Positions 53,987 to 64,000 are shown, numbered from the stretch's first letter. The stretch is DNA of 64,000 nt from Tubulanus polymorphus (GCF_964204645.1 NC_134029.1:12822850-12886849); one strand, 5' to 3'. The notes: a model not told the origin generated them from the letters alone. Translations and numbers: made by a program.

Positions 53987-54162
53987 TGTGCCGAGACATG
54001 GCTGGACTCTCTCAACGACTCGCCGAAAAGACGGGACAGAAGCTACACACTCATGTTATGTTTGGGTCAGAGATAAAGACCGAATTTACGACGACCCACG
54101 ACATCGAGTGCGAACTCTGCAACATCTGCCGGGAGATTCATCAACGTCGCCGTGAAGAGTGA
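53968..54162 (+). pseudogene. Probable C-terminal continuation of the zinc-finger ORF, out of frame
   Basis: The frame overlaps the end of the previous ORF and encodes MAGLSQRLAEKTGQK, then IECELCNICREIH with three Cys and a His, and a basic end RRREE. The cysteine-rich end suggests a further zinc site. It stops 20 bases into the region before the untranslated tail. Confidence 0.4.
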
Positions 54163-54441
54163 TCTTCCAGACCTTCTTTCTATCGCGTTATGTAGTTTAA
54201 TCTCATCTTCTTTATTAGTACGGTTACGTTGTTAGTGAGTATTGTAATATATTAGTATAGTTAGTATATGTATAGGAGTTAGAGTATTAGTAGAGTATTA
54301 GTATGCGTTAGTGTTCAATTAGTGCGTAGATCGGATTCGGACGTTCTCTTGTATTTTTTAGTGTTCTTGGCAATTTTCTTGGGCATTTTCGCCCATTGCC
54401 TTTTATCTTTTATGTACAGGCAAAGGGCTAGAGGGGGGCAT
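54163..54441 (+). other. 3' untranslated part of gypsy element 2 with polypurine tract
   Basis: TTAGTA-rich repeats (54215-54320) precede AGGGCTAGAGGGGGGCAT, which directly adjoins the 3' LTR. Confidence 0.7.
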
Positions 54442-56072
54442 TGTAGCGAAAATTGATTTTGATTTGATTTGTTGTTTCCTTTCGCTTCGGTGTCCTCCCC
54501 TCCCTTCCTTTGCCTTCCTTTCTTATGCGATGTCGCGTTGTATCAATTAAGCCATATAGGCGCGGGGTGGATAGATTCACATTTGAGTGATTTATCTACC
54601 TTTATTTCTGTCGCGGGACTTCTATTTTCGCTTCGATTCGCGTAGTTCTCGCGGTTTTCATAATATTTATCCGTGCGGGTTCGATTCCCGTGTTTCAATA
54701 ATTTATGTGCATAGCTGAGCCTCGCTGTGGTTTTTCAACCAACCACAGCCTTTGTTGTTGTGCGCTCGTCGCTGCACGTGTTTTTCTAGCCAATCGCGGC
54801 TTTTGTTGTTGCGTGACGTCATGCTTCGCGTCTCTCGGCCAATTAGAGCCTTTGTTTTTGTTGTGACGTCACGCCGCGCCTCTATATAAGTGTGACAGTT
54901 CGGCTGCTCAAAAATAACAGCTTGATTGTCAACTTACGTCAAGTTATAAAGCAAGCAAACTGAAGATATTTATTTGAAGATCGGCTGACTGACTACCTTT
55001 ATTCGGTGAGCAATTGCATAGAACATGGTTAGAATTAAATTATATTTCTAACGACAGCGTATTATAAGCTATTTCGTCATGGATGGTGACATATGGGAAT
55101 CGTTTTCCAGACACTTACTTTTGAAGCATTCAGCTTTGAGATGCTTTGAGATGCTTAAACTAATCGTCATGAAGTATCGCATGTAGATGGAATGAAATAA
55201 CTTTATTATGGTGAAGCAATGATGCTTTGAAGCTTTCACTTTTAAGATGCTTCAGCTATAATCGATGTGAAGTATCGTATGTTTGTAGATAGAATCAAAT
55301 AACTTTATGGTGAAGCATGTTCCCGTGAAGCATGAAGGATGCTTTGAAGTTTTCATTTTTTAGATGCTTCAACTACAATTATCATGTAGATAGAGAAGAT
55401 TCGAATTATCGTGTACATAGACTAAAGATCTCAGCTTTTGTGATGCGAAGCACGTTTCTTAAAACGTCAAGCTTTCCAGCTTTGTGATGCTTCAAACTTC
55501 ATTACGAATTTTATACAGCCTAGCTGAATAGTTACTTTGGCAGTCGTCTGAAAGCATGATTTGAAGCTTTCTATCTGAGATCCTTATTTCAAAGCATCTG
55601 AAGCATTCCTTGCTTCAACTCTGAAGCTGGGTGAACTTAATCACTTTCTCTCCAGCTTTGATAGCCTATTGAAGCTGATACTGCGATTTCCATCTGTCAC
55701 CATGATATTTTATTGCGATTTTCGCAATACATGTATTTATAATAATTGGTTAAACCTCTTAGAGCGAGGTTGAGAGCAGTTTGTATGCATTTTTTTATAG
55801 TCCTGTACTATGGAAATGTCCTGTTGATGCTGTATTTATCGACCTAATAAATGGCCTAATGACATGGCTATTGTACATATATTTTCTACATGGCGAGTCT
55901 GTTATGTTTTTGAAAGCTGGGCACGTCTGAAGAAGGAACATGAGGAGAGGAGAGTCGCATCATTCGTGGTTTTGTTTTTATTAGTTCGAGACTGTGAGGT
56001 TGAAGATATGTGAGGTCTAGACTAGTTGTTGCGAGATATCCTGCGAGATTGTACGGGGGGGACGATATTGTG
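54442..56072 (+). repeat. 3' LTR of gypsy element 2, first part
   Basis: Matches 46213-47850 with very few differences, then is cut by gypsy element 3 after CGATATTGTG. It carries the same CRE/CCAAT/TATA block and the T-arm word at 54676-54690. Confidence 0.92.
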
Positions 56073-56570
56073 TGTAACCGGCTGGTTGTTGTATCGGCAG
56101 GCTGGCTGGGGAACTAGCATTTACACCAGCGGTACAGGATTCCAACCATCAGGAACAACAAGGCAGTTAAACCTTATATGTACAATCTTTATTGCATCCC
56201 GGAATGAGAATGATTATCATAGCTTTACATAGTCTTTATATACAGAATCATGAGTATAATGTGAGAACTAGGTGTCAGACAAGTTGTAGACATCAGGACT
56301 CACAAACAAACACCTAGTGACATGTTTGAGAGACATTAATTAATTATCGATGAGCACTGACTATAGCTAATTATTGTGAAAACATGTTGAGTAATGTCAC
56401 ATGTTGATTACGACCTTAATGCACATATTGACACTATAGTCATAAGTTATATTATATTATTATTATTATTATCAACAATATGTAGTAGAGCTATGAAATG
56501 TTATGAACTGTTCGATATGACATTGTAGATCTATATGATTATGAAATATGCAAATTATATCAGGGTGACA
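56073..56570 (-). repeat. 3' LTR of gypsy element 3
   Basis: Begins TGTAACCGGCTGG and ends CAGGGTGACA on the plus strand. Near-identical to 62764-63267. Confidence 0.9.
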
Positions 56571-57412
56571 GATGCCCCCTTGTCCAATTAAATTTGTTCC
56601 TCCAAATTTGCGGAAAACGCTGATGGTATAAGTTCATTAAAACTCCTTCCACTGCGAGAACATGAAAAATTGAGTTTCACCGCGCGAAAATGTGCAAACA
56701 CTGGACAGTAACATCCGGATTATCAGTCATTCACGAAAGAGTCACATCTTGTCGTTATATACGGACGATGCGATGATACGTTAACTGTAATTTTGATTGA
56801 TCTGCAAACGATCCCCGAATTCTGGTTGGTTCTGCGACGAACAGAAGTAGCGACGTGTTGTGTAGTTATAGCGTCCCGAAGATCAGTTGGTGATGCAAGT
56901 TGCAAGTAGTACGTATTTCTCTGTTTTGGAGATCTTTCGATTACTGACTGGAAATAACTTCGTGACACAATGATAGTAACATGCAACATTTGACATCAGA
57001 GCAGAGTTCAAGCAATGACACAACACAAATACAGTTACCCTTGTCAACCAAAAGGAAAAAATTATCATCATCCCAAATAAGTGGTCAGAAGTAAATAAAG
57101 AATAACCATAGTAATTGAGCAAAGATGACACCACCAGCATAATTGAACTGTATTAACACCTATCATCGCAGTCTCAATTAATCCACGTTATATTATATCA
57201 TTGATAAATTCATACCGTACTTTACACTGATCTCAGTTATGTCTCGTATTAGATTTACAATGACGTTATTTGCGTGTTTTCTACGAAAGATTTCATGCAC
57301 TCTACTTAAAATGACTAGTATATATTAATTGAACGTATGAACTATCCGATCTTTGAACCGTTCGTGGCGTAAATAAACTGAAAATATACGTACGAGTAAT
57401 AAGCTGATCAAT
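56571..57412 (-). other. 3' untranslated region of gypsy element 3
   Basis: Polypurine tract near 56571-56582 (minus strand). Two short hydrophobic frames (56723-56989 and 56883-57140, minus) show no env features. I do not call an env gene. Confidence 0.55.
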
Positions 57413-60400
57413 TCATCGCTGATATCCATATGATATTCTGGAAAGCTTACTGTAGCTACTACTGAGTTTCGAAGAAGTAGATTTTAAACGAGTAGCGTAC
57501 TGACTTTGTGTGCCAGGAGGTGTTTCATACCAAGGCCGCCATGCAGGGGGAGCGAACCGCCCAAATAAAACATAGTATTCTAAGACTCCCTGGTCGTTGA
57601 AACGTGTTGATACGGCTCGAGCGGCAGTAGGTATAATGTTTTTGAGCTCGGTTTCGGTGGGAGGCCTTTCATTTTCCAAGATGACATGATATATACCCCA
57701 TACATGTTCAAGACTTTCTCTGTAATCACTTACTTCAAACCAATCTCGTTTTGATGCCCGGTACCATGGACTGTCATGGTAATATTTGACGAATAGCACA
57801 TTATTTTGAAATTTGGTAGCAACAACCGTTTTTCCAGTAGGGCATGGACATAATGCTCGACGATTTCCCGTCCGAATAGCCTCTTCGATAGCGACATTAC
57901 TTGAATCTGAACTACTCTTAACGCTATCCTGATTCGTATGATCTTGGTGAGTTTTCGATCGAGCTGAACAATATACACTATTTACATTCTCATTATTTGA
58001 TGAGTCTTCATTAGACATCTGATTATCAAATTCTTGGAAGCGATCATTAGTAACATATACACCCTGTATTACGGTTCCATTTAATTTTCTTCTAGGTTTT
58101 TCACGTATCTCTACTTCACTATCCTGACACCTATCTCTATTTGTGATTATAATATTTGCTACGTCATTCTCGTTTTCATTTCGATCGTTTTGATGTCCCT
58201 GATTATTATCAGAATTGTCTGTAATGCGATCAAAAAACTTACTTTTGCAAGGTTTCTTACGTTTTTTGCCTGATGCCGCATAGTTTTCGTGAAAGTGTCG
58301 AATTAGTTTATTTGGGATCCATTTTCCTAATTCCCAAGAATTTCCACGATTTAAATCTGACTTCCATTTTACGCGATATTTACATAAACCACTTTCTAGT
58401 TTGTACTGTAGAATTTTCTGAATATCTGATTCATTGAAAGTCTCAGTAACTACCGGTCTATCTTTGTTATCGTCAGCCGAAATTTGAGTGTCAGTTGGAG
58501 TATCAGCTAAATTGCTAGGTTTATATTTTAAGCGCCCATGAATCTCGTCGAATAATTCAGGGTTTTCCTCAGCTGTTGAACCATCCCATGCGACCTCTTC
58601 ATAATTTGGACGCGATGAGGGATCTTTGTATAACTTAAGACGGTTCCCATTGACATGCGATGGGAGTAAAGCGTTATCAGAGATTCTTCGTAATTGATAA
58701 GCCCCTTTACTTGCTATTGACTGAATGAAATAGGGACCTACGTATTTTTTACACAGTTTTGGTGATTTTCCTTTCTTAACTTTCATGACTTTTAGCCAAA
58801 CGCGATCAGTAATCTGAAACTGAGGTTTTGATGCCTTTTTATCGAACTGAGTTTTATACTTATTTTGAGCTCTTTTAATATTCTCGTTAGCGATATTTCG
58901 TGATATGACCAGCTGCCTTAATATATGTGATAAGTATGCCTTATGATCAGTAGCTAACGAATGCCGTGGAATTAAAGCCGTGTCTATTGGTAGACGCATT
59001 TCTTGACCAAATAACATGTGGTAAGGGCTAAAACCTGAACCTTCAGTTGAGGGAACATGCCTATAACTCATCATTACACTTGGCATTAGTGTATCCCAAT
59101 TAGTCTGGTCCTGGTTACAATACGACCTAAGTGACTGCCAAATGTACTGGTTAGTTCTCTCGCAAACTGAGTTGGATTGAGGATGGTACGGAGCGGTGAA
59201 ATGTTGTTTCACGTGAAACAATTCACAGAGAGCTCCAACTAACTTAGACATAAATGTTTTACCGCGATCAGAGACTAAAGAATGAGGCGCACCATACCGC
59301 GAAAATATCTCTTTAAAGAGAACCTTTGCTACCTCTGTTGTTTCCTGAGTATTGAGAGGAAAAGCCTCGGGCCATTTACTCCAGCTATCTACCACGAGTA
59401 GAATATGCTTATTACCATTAGGTGTCTCCGGAAGATTGCAAAGGAAGTCAATGTGCCATCTGGAGAATAAGCCTTCAATTGGTAATGGTTGTAAGGGTGT
59501 TGGATGACTATGATAATTCCGTTTGACCTGTTGGCAATTCTCACAAGTAGAAACATATTTCCCGCAATCTTCATACATGGAATCCCAATGATATTTATTA
59601 CGTAAAACACCATAAAGACGATCTCGACCCTGGTGGCAACCTCCCACTAATGAATCATGGTAAGCTTTCAATATTTCCGACCGTAATGACCTAGGAACTT
59701 CAAGAACTGGGATGACCTTCTCGGCTTTAGGAATACCAGTAACTCTAGGCGTATACAAATAATATAACGTGCCATCGATAATACCATATTGGTCGGCCCT
59801 CCAACTGAGCTTTCGAAACAGTTTTTCATCGTCGACAGCATATGATGGATCTAACTTATGTTCCAACATGTGACAAACTTCAGGGCAATTCCGCTGTAAG
59901 TGAGTTATATTAGCAGGTTTAATCAGTTCAATCTCCTTATAAGTATCAGGAGTTAACTCAGCCCCCACGGGGCTACTATAATCAAACACGACTTCATAAG
60001 ACTGAGATCCATTTGTCATTGCTGTGAAAACAGTTTCTTGTGAAGGATCATCAGGTCTAGGAGGAGGAGGTTTATCATAATCTCGTCTACTTAAACCGTC
60101 GCAATTGCCATTTTTCTTACCCGGTCGGTGTTCAACAGAAAAATTATATGCTTGAAGAGCCAATTCCCAACGTCCTATACGTTTATTTAGTCGGTTTTCA
60201 TGAATATACGTTAAACTTTTGTTATCAGTATACACAGTGAATTCATTTCCAATCAGGTAGGGATGAAAATTCTGAATTCCTTCAATCAAAGCTAATCCTT
60301 CCTTATCACTAATATGCCATTTCTTTTCGTTTACACGTAACGCGCGACCACCATATCCGATAACATGTTCTGAATTATTCTCTTTCTGAGACAAAACGTA

Positions 60401-61738
60401 ACCAATAGCATATTCCGAAGAGTCAACCGAGAGATAGAAACGAGAATTGAAATCAGGGAATATCATAACTGGATCACTAGTTAATTTCTGTTTAAGCGTA
60501 TCAAAAGCTTGCTGACAATCAGGGGTCCATTTGAACTTCACATCTTTACAGTTCAAAGCATTCAAGGAAGAAACTATTGATGCATAATTTTGAATGAATT
60601 TCCTGTAAAAATTTGTCAATCCTAGAAAACTTCGTAATTGTTTGACATTGGACGGAACTGGAAAGCTGTTAACCTTTTCGATGTTCTTTTTACAAGTACG
60701 AAGACCCTCAGCAGATAAGGTATAACCCAGATATTCAATTTCTGGGACTGCAAATTCACACTTAGTCGGTTTCGCAGTTAGACCGGCTTGTTTAAGCTTC
60801 TCAAAAACATTCGATAAATGAATTAAGTGACTGTCAAAATCTTGAGAGAATATGATGAGATCATCAATGAAACACAATACATATTGCCAATTCAAATGAC
60901 CTAAACATTTTGACATAAGCATCTGAAAAGCCATAGGACCATTCTTAATTCCCATCGGCATTCTTTTGAAGCACATTTTGCCTTGCGTCGTTTGAAAAGC
61001 TGTTTTATGACGCGATTCTACATGTAACGGTATCTGGTGAAATCCTGAATTAAGATCTAATTTACTAAATATCATGGGTTTAGCATCGGCTATAGTGTCA
61101 AATACATCATCAAAATGAGGTAGTGGAAATGATTGCGTTACGGTCTTCGAATTCAGTTTTCTAAAATCAATAGTAAACCTATACGTATTGTCTGGTTTTC
61201 TAACCAAAACCACAGGATTATTGAAAACAGAATCAGTTGGTTCTATGAGATCGGCATATAACAGTTCGTTAACCAAGCCGTTTTCTACCTGTCTCAAATG
61301 TGGACTTTTGCGATAAGGTCTTTGAATTATAGGGTCGTCATCAGTTGTTTCTATCTTATGCGTAACTAATGAAGTTTTGCCGATTTCTTGTAAGTTACTA
61401 GCAAATATTGACCTATTACATCCAATTAAATACATTAATCTCTCCTTTTGTTCAAGAGACAATCCTGAATTTGCCGGAATTTTTATGCCTAAATTTTCCG
61501 CTATTTTAATTTTTTCATCATAATCACGTGGTGTTTCAGTATCAATGGAGAAAATGTTTGCACTAGTATTGTCATCTGCGAAATCGAAACAATCATCGTC
61601 AGTTACATTGTATGCAAATCCAAGCACACAATCTTTTGAAATTTGAATCGGTTCATTAGTAGGATTCACAATAGTAGCGAAAATTTTACCGTCCGTGATT
61701 TTACATAATGTTTTACCTCCACCTAAACATTTATTCAA
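57413..61738 (-). CDS. Pol of gypsy element 3: RT, RNase H, integrase, chromodomain, C-terminal tail
   Basis: A 1441-residue open frame without lesions. RT has TYRFTIDFRKLNSKT, SKLDLNSGFHQIPL, FKRMPMGIKNGPMAF and the catalytic FIDD in LCFIDDLIIF (near 60870). RNase H has LSVDSSEYAIGYVLS, YTDNKSLTYI and GNCDGLSRR. Integrase has HHCC (HDSLVGGCHQG...CENCQQ), then D in RWHIDFLCNL, D in LVSDRGKTF, E in SVCERTNQ, then a GPY/F-like segment. A chromodomain follows (58275-58435: DIQKILQYKLESG, YRVKWKSDL, SWELGKWIPN). Then comes a tail of about 290 residues ending in a second conserved-looking block (NQGVLEYYVLFGRF-like spacing, PAWRPWYETPP). The first codon is TTG in an overlap with the protease frame, so it is not an independent start. 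Confidence 0.9.
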   Translation of the reverse strand: MNKCLGGGKTLCKITDGKIFATIVNPTNEPIQISKDCVLGFAYNVTDDDCFDFADDNTSANIFSIDTETPRDYDEKIKIAENLGIKIPANSGLSLEQKERLMYLIGCNRSIFASNLQEIGKTSLVTHKIETTDDDPIIQRPYRKSPHLRQVENGLVNELLYADLIEPTDSVFNNPVVLVRKPDNTYRFTIDFRKLNSKTVTQSFPLPHFDDVFDTIADAKPMIFSKLDLNSGFHQIPLHVESRHKTAFQTTQGKMCFKRMPMGIKNGPMAFQMLMSKCLGHLNWQYVLCFIDDLIIFSQDFDSHLIHLSNVFEKLKQAGLTAKPTKCEFAVPEIEYLGYTLSAEGLRTCKKNIEKVNSFPVPSNVKQLRSFLGLTNFYRKFIQNYASIVSSLNALNCKDVKFKWTPDCQQAFDTLKQKLTSDPVMIFPDFNSRFYLSVDSSEYAIGYVLSQKENNSEHVIGYGGRALRVNEKKWHISDKEGLALIEGIQNFHPYLIGNEFTVYTDNKSLTYIHENRLNKRIGRWELALQAYNFSVEHRPGKKNGNCDGLSRRDYDKPPPPRPDDPSQETVFTAMTNGSQSYEVVFDYSSPVGAELTPDTYKEIELIKPANITHLQRNCPEVCHMLEHKLDPSYAVDDEKLFRKLSWRADQYGIIDGTLYYLYTPRVTGIPKAEKVIPVLEVPRSLRSEILKAYHDSLVGGCHQGRDRLYGVLRNKYHWDSMYEDCGKYVSTCENCQQVKRNYHSHPTPLQPLPIEGLFSRWHIDFLCNLPETPNGNKHILLVVDSWSKWPEAFPLNTQETTEVAKVLFKEIFSRYGAPHSLVSDRGKTFMSKLVGALCELFHVKQHFTAPYHPQSNSVCERTNQYIWQSLRSYCNQDQTNWDTLMPSVMMSYRHVPSTEGSGFSPYHMLFGQEMRLPIDTALIPRHSLATDHKAYLSHILRQLVISRNIANENIKRAQNKYKTQFDKKASKPQFQITDRVWLKVMKVKKGKSPKLCKKYVGPYFIQSIASKGAYQLRRISDNALLPSHVNGNRLKLYKDPSSRPNYEEVAWDGSTAEENPELFDEIHGRLKYKPSNLADTPTDTQISADDNKDRPVVTETFNESDIQKILQYKLESGLCKYRVKWKSDLNRGNSWELGKWIPNKLIRHFHENYAASGKKRKKPCKSKFFDRITDNSDNNQGHQNDRNENENDVANIIITNRDRCQDSEVEIREKPRRKLNGTVIQGVYVTNDRFQEFDNQMSNEDSSNNENVNSVYCSARSKTHQDHTNQDSVKSSSDSSNVAIEEAIRTGNRRALCPCPTGKTVVATKFQNNVLFVKYYHDSPWYRASKRDWFEVSDYRESLEHVWGIYHVILENERPPTETELKNIIPTAARAVSTRFNDQGVLEYYVLFGRFAPPAWRPWYETPPGTQSQYATRLKSTSSKLSSSYSKLSRISYGYQR

Positions 61739-62349
61739 TAACTTGTGGTTGTATGGTCAAAAACAACCAATGAACCTTCCGCCAACGTATCGACACTTAT
61801 TTGAACTATTTGTTTAGTATTTGGTGAAATAACTATCTTGTTAACCGTTTTAGCTTTATTTCTGTACAGCTCTTGTTTATTCCTAAGAATCTTTAATGGA
61901 ATCGAAACATCTTTAAATTCAATTGTGCCTGATGCAAGGTCAATGTTTACATTGTTTTCCTTCAAAAAATCTAGTCCTAGAATGACATCTGTATGTAGCC
62001 TATCGAATACATAAAACTTATGCGTTAATACATGAGATTGAATGCAAATGGGTACATCAATTCTACCAATTACTGAATGTGCTTCCCCACAAACTCCTCT
62101 AATAATGTTTATATCCGATTGACCATATATGGGATTTTTGATACATCCTTCGACCGTTGATCTAGCAATACATGAAATTGATGCACCTGTATCGACTAAT
62201 GCTCGTTGGGAGTGTTTATTAATATCAACGTTTATAATATTCCGATTCAACCCTGAAACTAAGCTCATATCAACCGCATTGATATCAGGTACCCATAATC
62301 GAGATGCTTCTTTGCGACAAACATCCTTACTACAATGTATGCGCTTCAT
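61735..62349 (-). CDS. Protease of gypsy element 3
   Basis: A 204-residue frame with RALVDTGASISCIA (active site D-T-G-A), DVILGLDFLKENNV (ILG flap motif) and a linker ending TTTSY before TGA at 61735-61737. Pol continues in the -1 frame, overlapping by a few bases. The overlap is short and no clear slippery heptamer is visible, so an indel is as likely as programmed frameshifting. The start at ATG 62349 follows only about 410 bp of leader after the LTR, with no gag in between. Confidence 0.85.
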   Translation of the reverse strand: MKRIHCSKDVCRKEASRLWVPDINAVDMSLVSGLNRNIINVDINKHSQRALVDTGASISCIARSTVEGCIKNPIYGQSDINIIRGVCGEAHSVIGRIDVPICIQSHVLTHKFYVFDRLHTDVILGLDFLKENNVNIDLASGTIEFKDVSIPLKILRNKQELYRNKAKTVNKIVISPNTKQIVQISVDTLAEGSLVVFDHTTTSY

Positions 62350-62763
62350 CTTTTTGAAGTGTATACCACGTAAGTGTACAGAACGAAATGAAACTGATTA
62401 TGAATAATGTATAGCTAGAAAAATACTTTGAATTGAACAATCGAAACTTGAGACATATATCAAACTGCTCAACTACACGGTAATGCTCCCAAACTCAAAC
62501 AGCTATAATTTCCTATACTCAATATCCGACCACTAATTCGAGACAAAGATTCAATTATATTACCTATGGCTGACAACAAGTTACCATAATGTGTTTGTAT
62601 CCACCAAAACAGCAGCGATTTCGGCGATCAGCACAGTCATGTCACAAGTGTAGTTGAATGCGATCTTCTATTTTGTGGTATGTTTCAGTCACAATCCGTA
62701 TATCAGCAGCTTCGTCTGTACTTGTGTAAGTCACGAGGACTTAAATTTGGGTTCTCCACCATC
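62350..62763 (-). other. Leader of gypsy element 3, no gag
   Basis: From the primer-binding site to the protease ATG there are about 410 bp and no frame that resembles capsid or a zinc knuckle. Gag is absent or was deleted. Confidence 0.6.
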
Positions 62764-63267
62764 TGTAACCGGCTGGTTGTTGTATCGGCAGGCTGGCTGG
62801 GGAACTAGCATTTACACCAGCGGTACAGGATTCCATCCATCAGGAACAACAAGGCAGTTAAACCTTATATGTACAATCTTTATTGCATCCCGGAATGAGA
62901 ATGATTATCATAGCTTTACATAGTCTTTATATACAGAATCATGAGTATAATGTGAGAACTAGGTGTCAGACAAGTTGTAGACATCAGGACTCACAAACAA
63001 ACACCTAGTGACATGTTTGAGAGACATTAATTAATTATCGATGAGCACTGACTATAGCTAATTATTGTAAAAACATGTTGAGTAATGTCACATGTTGATT
63101 ACGACCATAATGCACATATTGACACTATAGTCATAAGTTATATTATATTATTATTATTATTATTATTATTAATAATATGTAGTAGAGCTATGAAATGTTA
63201 TGAACTGTTCGATATGACATTGTAGACCTATATGATTATGAAATATGCAAATTATATCAGGGTGTCA
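62764..63267 (-). repeat. 5' LTR of gypsy element 3
   Basis: Second LTR copy. It differs from 56073-56570 mainly by the (ATT) run near 63150 and a few substitutions. Confidence 0.9.
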
Positions 63268-63486
63268 TGGGGAAAGCAGGAGCCACAACAGTGGAGTTGA
63301 CAAACCTTTTTTACAACAGATAATCCTCGAGTTTTAGTATTTTTGACGAATGAATCCTTTTCCCGGGGAAGCTGCAGTTTAGGGCAGCTCCTTCTTTACT
63401 TCACTCCCCGAAGTAAGGTGACCCGGGACGGACCCCGTAGCGGACGCCTACGGATTTGGACCACGCTACTACCCAAATCCGCTACA
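63268..63486 (+). repeat. 3' LTR of gypsy element 2, terminal part
   Basis: Resumes with TGGGGAAAGCAGGAGC and matches 47980-48197 to the end CAAATCCGCTACA, followed by the target duplication CAGA. Confidence 0.92.
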
Positions 63487-63490
63487 CAGA

Positions 63491-64000
63491 CAGCAAGTTG
63501 GGACAGTCAAATTAAGAGATTTGGTCAAGACAAGTTACTCAGATCACACTGGAAATTCGCAATATCCTCTCTCCTCATGGACCACTCAATGTCAATGTTG
63601 ACTTTGCTAGAAATCGATAATAGAATTCATCACGACCAATTCTTTTTCACTGAATTCAATATTTATTGTTCCCTTCTGGTACAAAATCTTGTTCAGCCCC
63701 TGACAAGAGAATAAGCAATTGACAAGGGAATAAACAATGACACTACGTATTTCATGACATAGAACAGTAGTTTTTATTTCATCAACAAATTGGGACGATC
63801 CTGATATCCCTGATTTGAATGATAGTGTCTTTAGAATCATAAAGACCATGTCTCGACCAGACAGATAATCCAATCACAATTCAAATTGAAGGCTCGCTAG
63901 TGCAGTTATTCACAGAATCCAGCTCTTTAAACCTCATCAGTTTATCAGATCGTGAGCAGTGGAGAAATACAGTACACAACGGCGCAGCGGCGCTTACTGA
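63491..64000. other. Right flank, no gene recognised
   Basis: Continuation of the sequence interrupted by gypsy element 2 (left partner ends at 46208). Short frames only, no domain seen. Confidence 0.5.

Larger units (their letters stand above)
56073..63267 (-). mobile_element. Gypsy element 3, nested in the 3' LTR of gypsy element 2
   Basis: Its LTRs are 56073-56570 (498 bp) and 62764-63267 (about 504 bp). On its own strand an LTR starts TGTCACCCTGATATAA and ends CCAGCCGGTTACA. The primer-binding site is TGGTGGAGAACCCAAAT just inside 62764 and the polypurine tract AAGGGGGCATC just outside 56570. The LTRs differ mainly in an ATT-repeat length. The outermost right triplet is TCA, not ACA, and about 125 bp of host LTR are missing at that junction, so no target duplication remains. 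Confidence 0.88.
46209..63490 (+). mobile_element. Gypsy element 2, complete with nested element 3; target duplication CAGA
   Basis: The 5' LTR starts TGTAGCGAAAATTG (46213) and ends CAAATCCGCTACA (48197). The 3' LTR starts at 54442 and ends at 63486, split by gypsy element 3. CAGA at 46209-46212 and 63487-63490 is a 4-bp target duplication. TGGTGGCAGCGGTGG (48201) is the primer-binding site and AGAGGGGGGCAT before 54442 the polypurine tract. Internal order is gag, pol (protease, RT, RNase H, integrase), and an extra ORF. LTRs are nearly identical over their shared parts, which implies recent insertion. Confidence 0.92.

Noticed and set aside
56723-57140. An env gene of gypsy 3
   Set aside because: Short hydrophobic frames only, with no signal peptide, glycosylation pattern or fusion region.

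Overview
The window is animal nuclear DNA, AT-rich, and almost entirely built from transposable elements, decayed genes and dispersed repeats. Coding stretches are broken by introns with GT/AG borders. The palindromic word TAGGCCTA recurs throughout, and the element families (Polinton-like, MULE, Merlin, pogo/Tigger, Ty3/gypsy) suit a marine invertebrate such as a mollusc or a non-vertebrate deuterostome. I cannot name the species from sequence alone. No rRNA, complete tRNA, CRISPR array or prokaryotic gene organisation was seen.

Layout. 1-1890 (-): decayed protein-primed family B DNA polymerase, interrupted at its catalytic motif C by an intein whose block A and block B are visible and which runs off the left edge. 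1.9-8.3 kb: repeats and MITEs. 8.4-10.3 kb (-): multi-exon DUF3987-type P-loop pseudogene. 10.6-17.1 kb (+): gypsy element 1 with a PNMA-like Gag and a Pol broken by internal deletions. 17.1-24.1 kb: inverted repeats, minisatellites, a LINE reverse-transcriptase fossil. 24.3-25.3 kb (+): Merlin transposase pseudogene. 25.7-27.6 kb: transposon A, with ends TAGGGATTTCAGG. 28.7-32.7 kb: repeat blocks, and a pogo/Tigger element inside a longer inverted-repeat element.

32.7-44.9 kb is a three-level nest. Element B (same family as A) holds element D (115-bp inverted ends, 9-bp target duplication AAATTTCCA, remnants of a Ulp1/C48 protease and a PHD finger). D holds a MULE (56-bp inverted ends, 9-bp duplication TTTTTTTAA) with a spliced gene for a GCM/FAR1-type zinc finger, MULE DDE domain, SWIM finger, Ser-rich repeat, AT-hook and PHD finger. 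The stack lies about 75 bp inside the first intron of the only likely host gene, an RIIAD1-like gene whose first exon is at 44984-45109 (-).

46.2-63.5 kb is gypsy element 2 (+), with about 2-kb LTRs, a 4-bp duplication CAGA, a Gag with a candidate -1 frameshift signal, a Pol with only two small lesions, and an extra zinc-finger ORF in the env position. Its 3' LTR is split by gypsy element 3 (-), which has 0.5-kb LTRs, a 1441-residue Pol ending in a chromodomain plus a long tail, and no visible gag.
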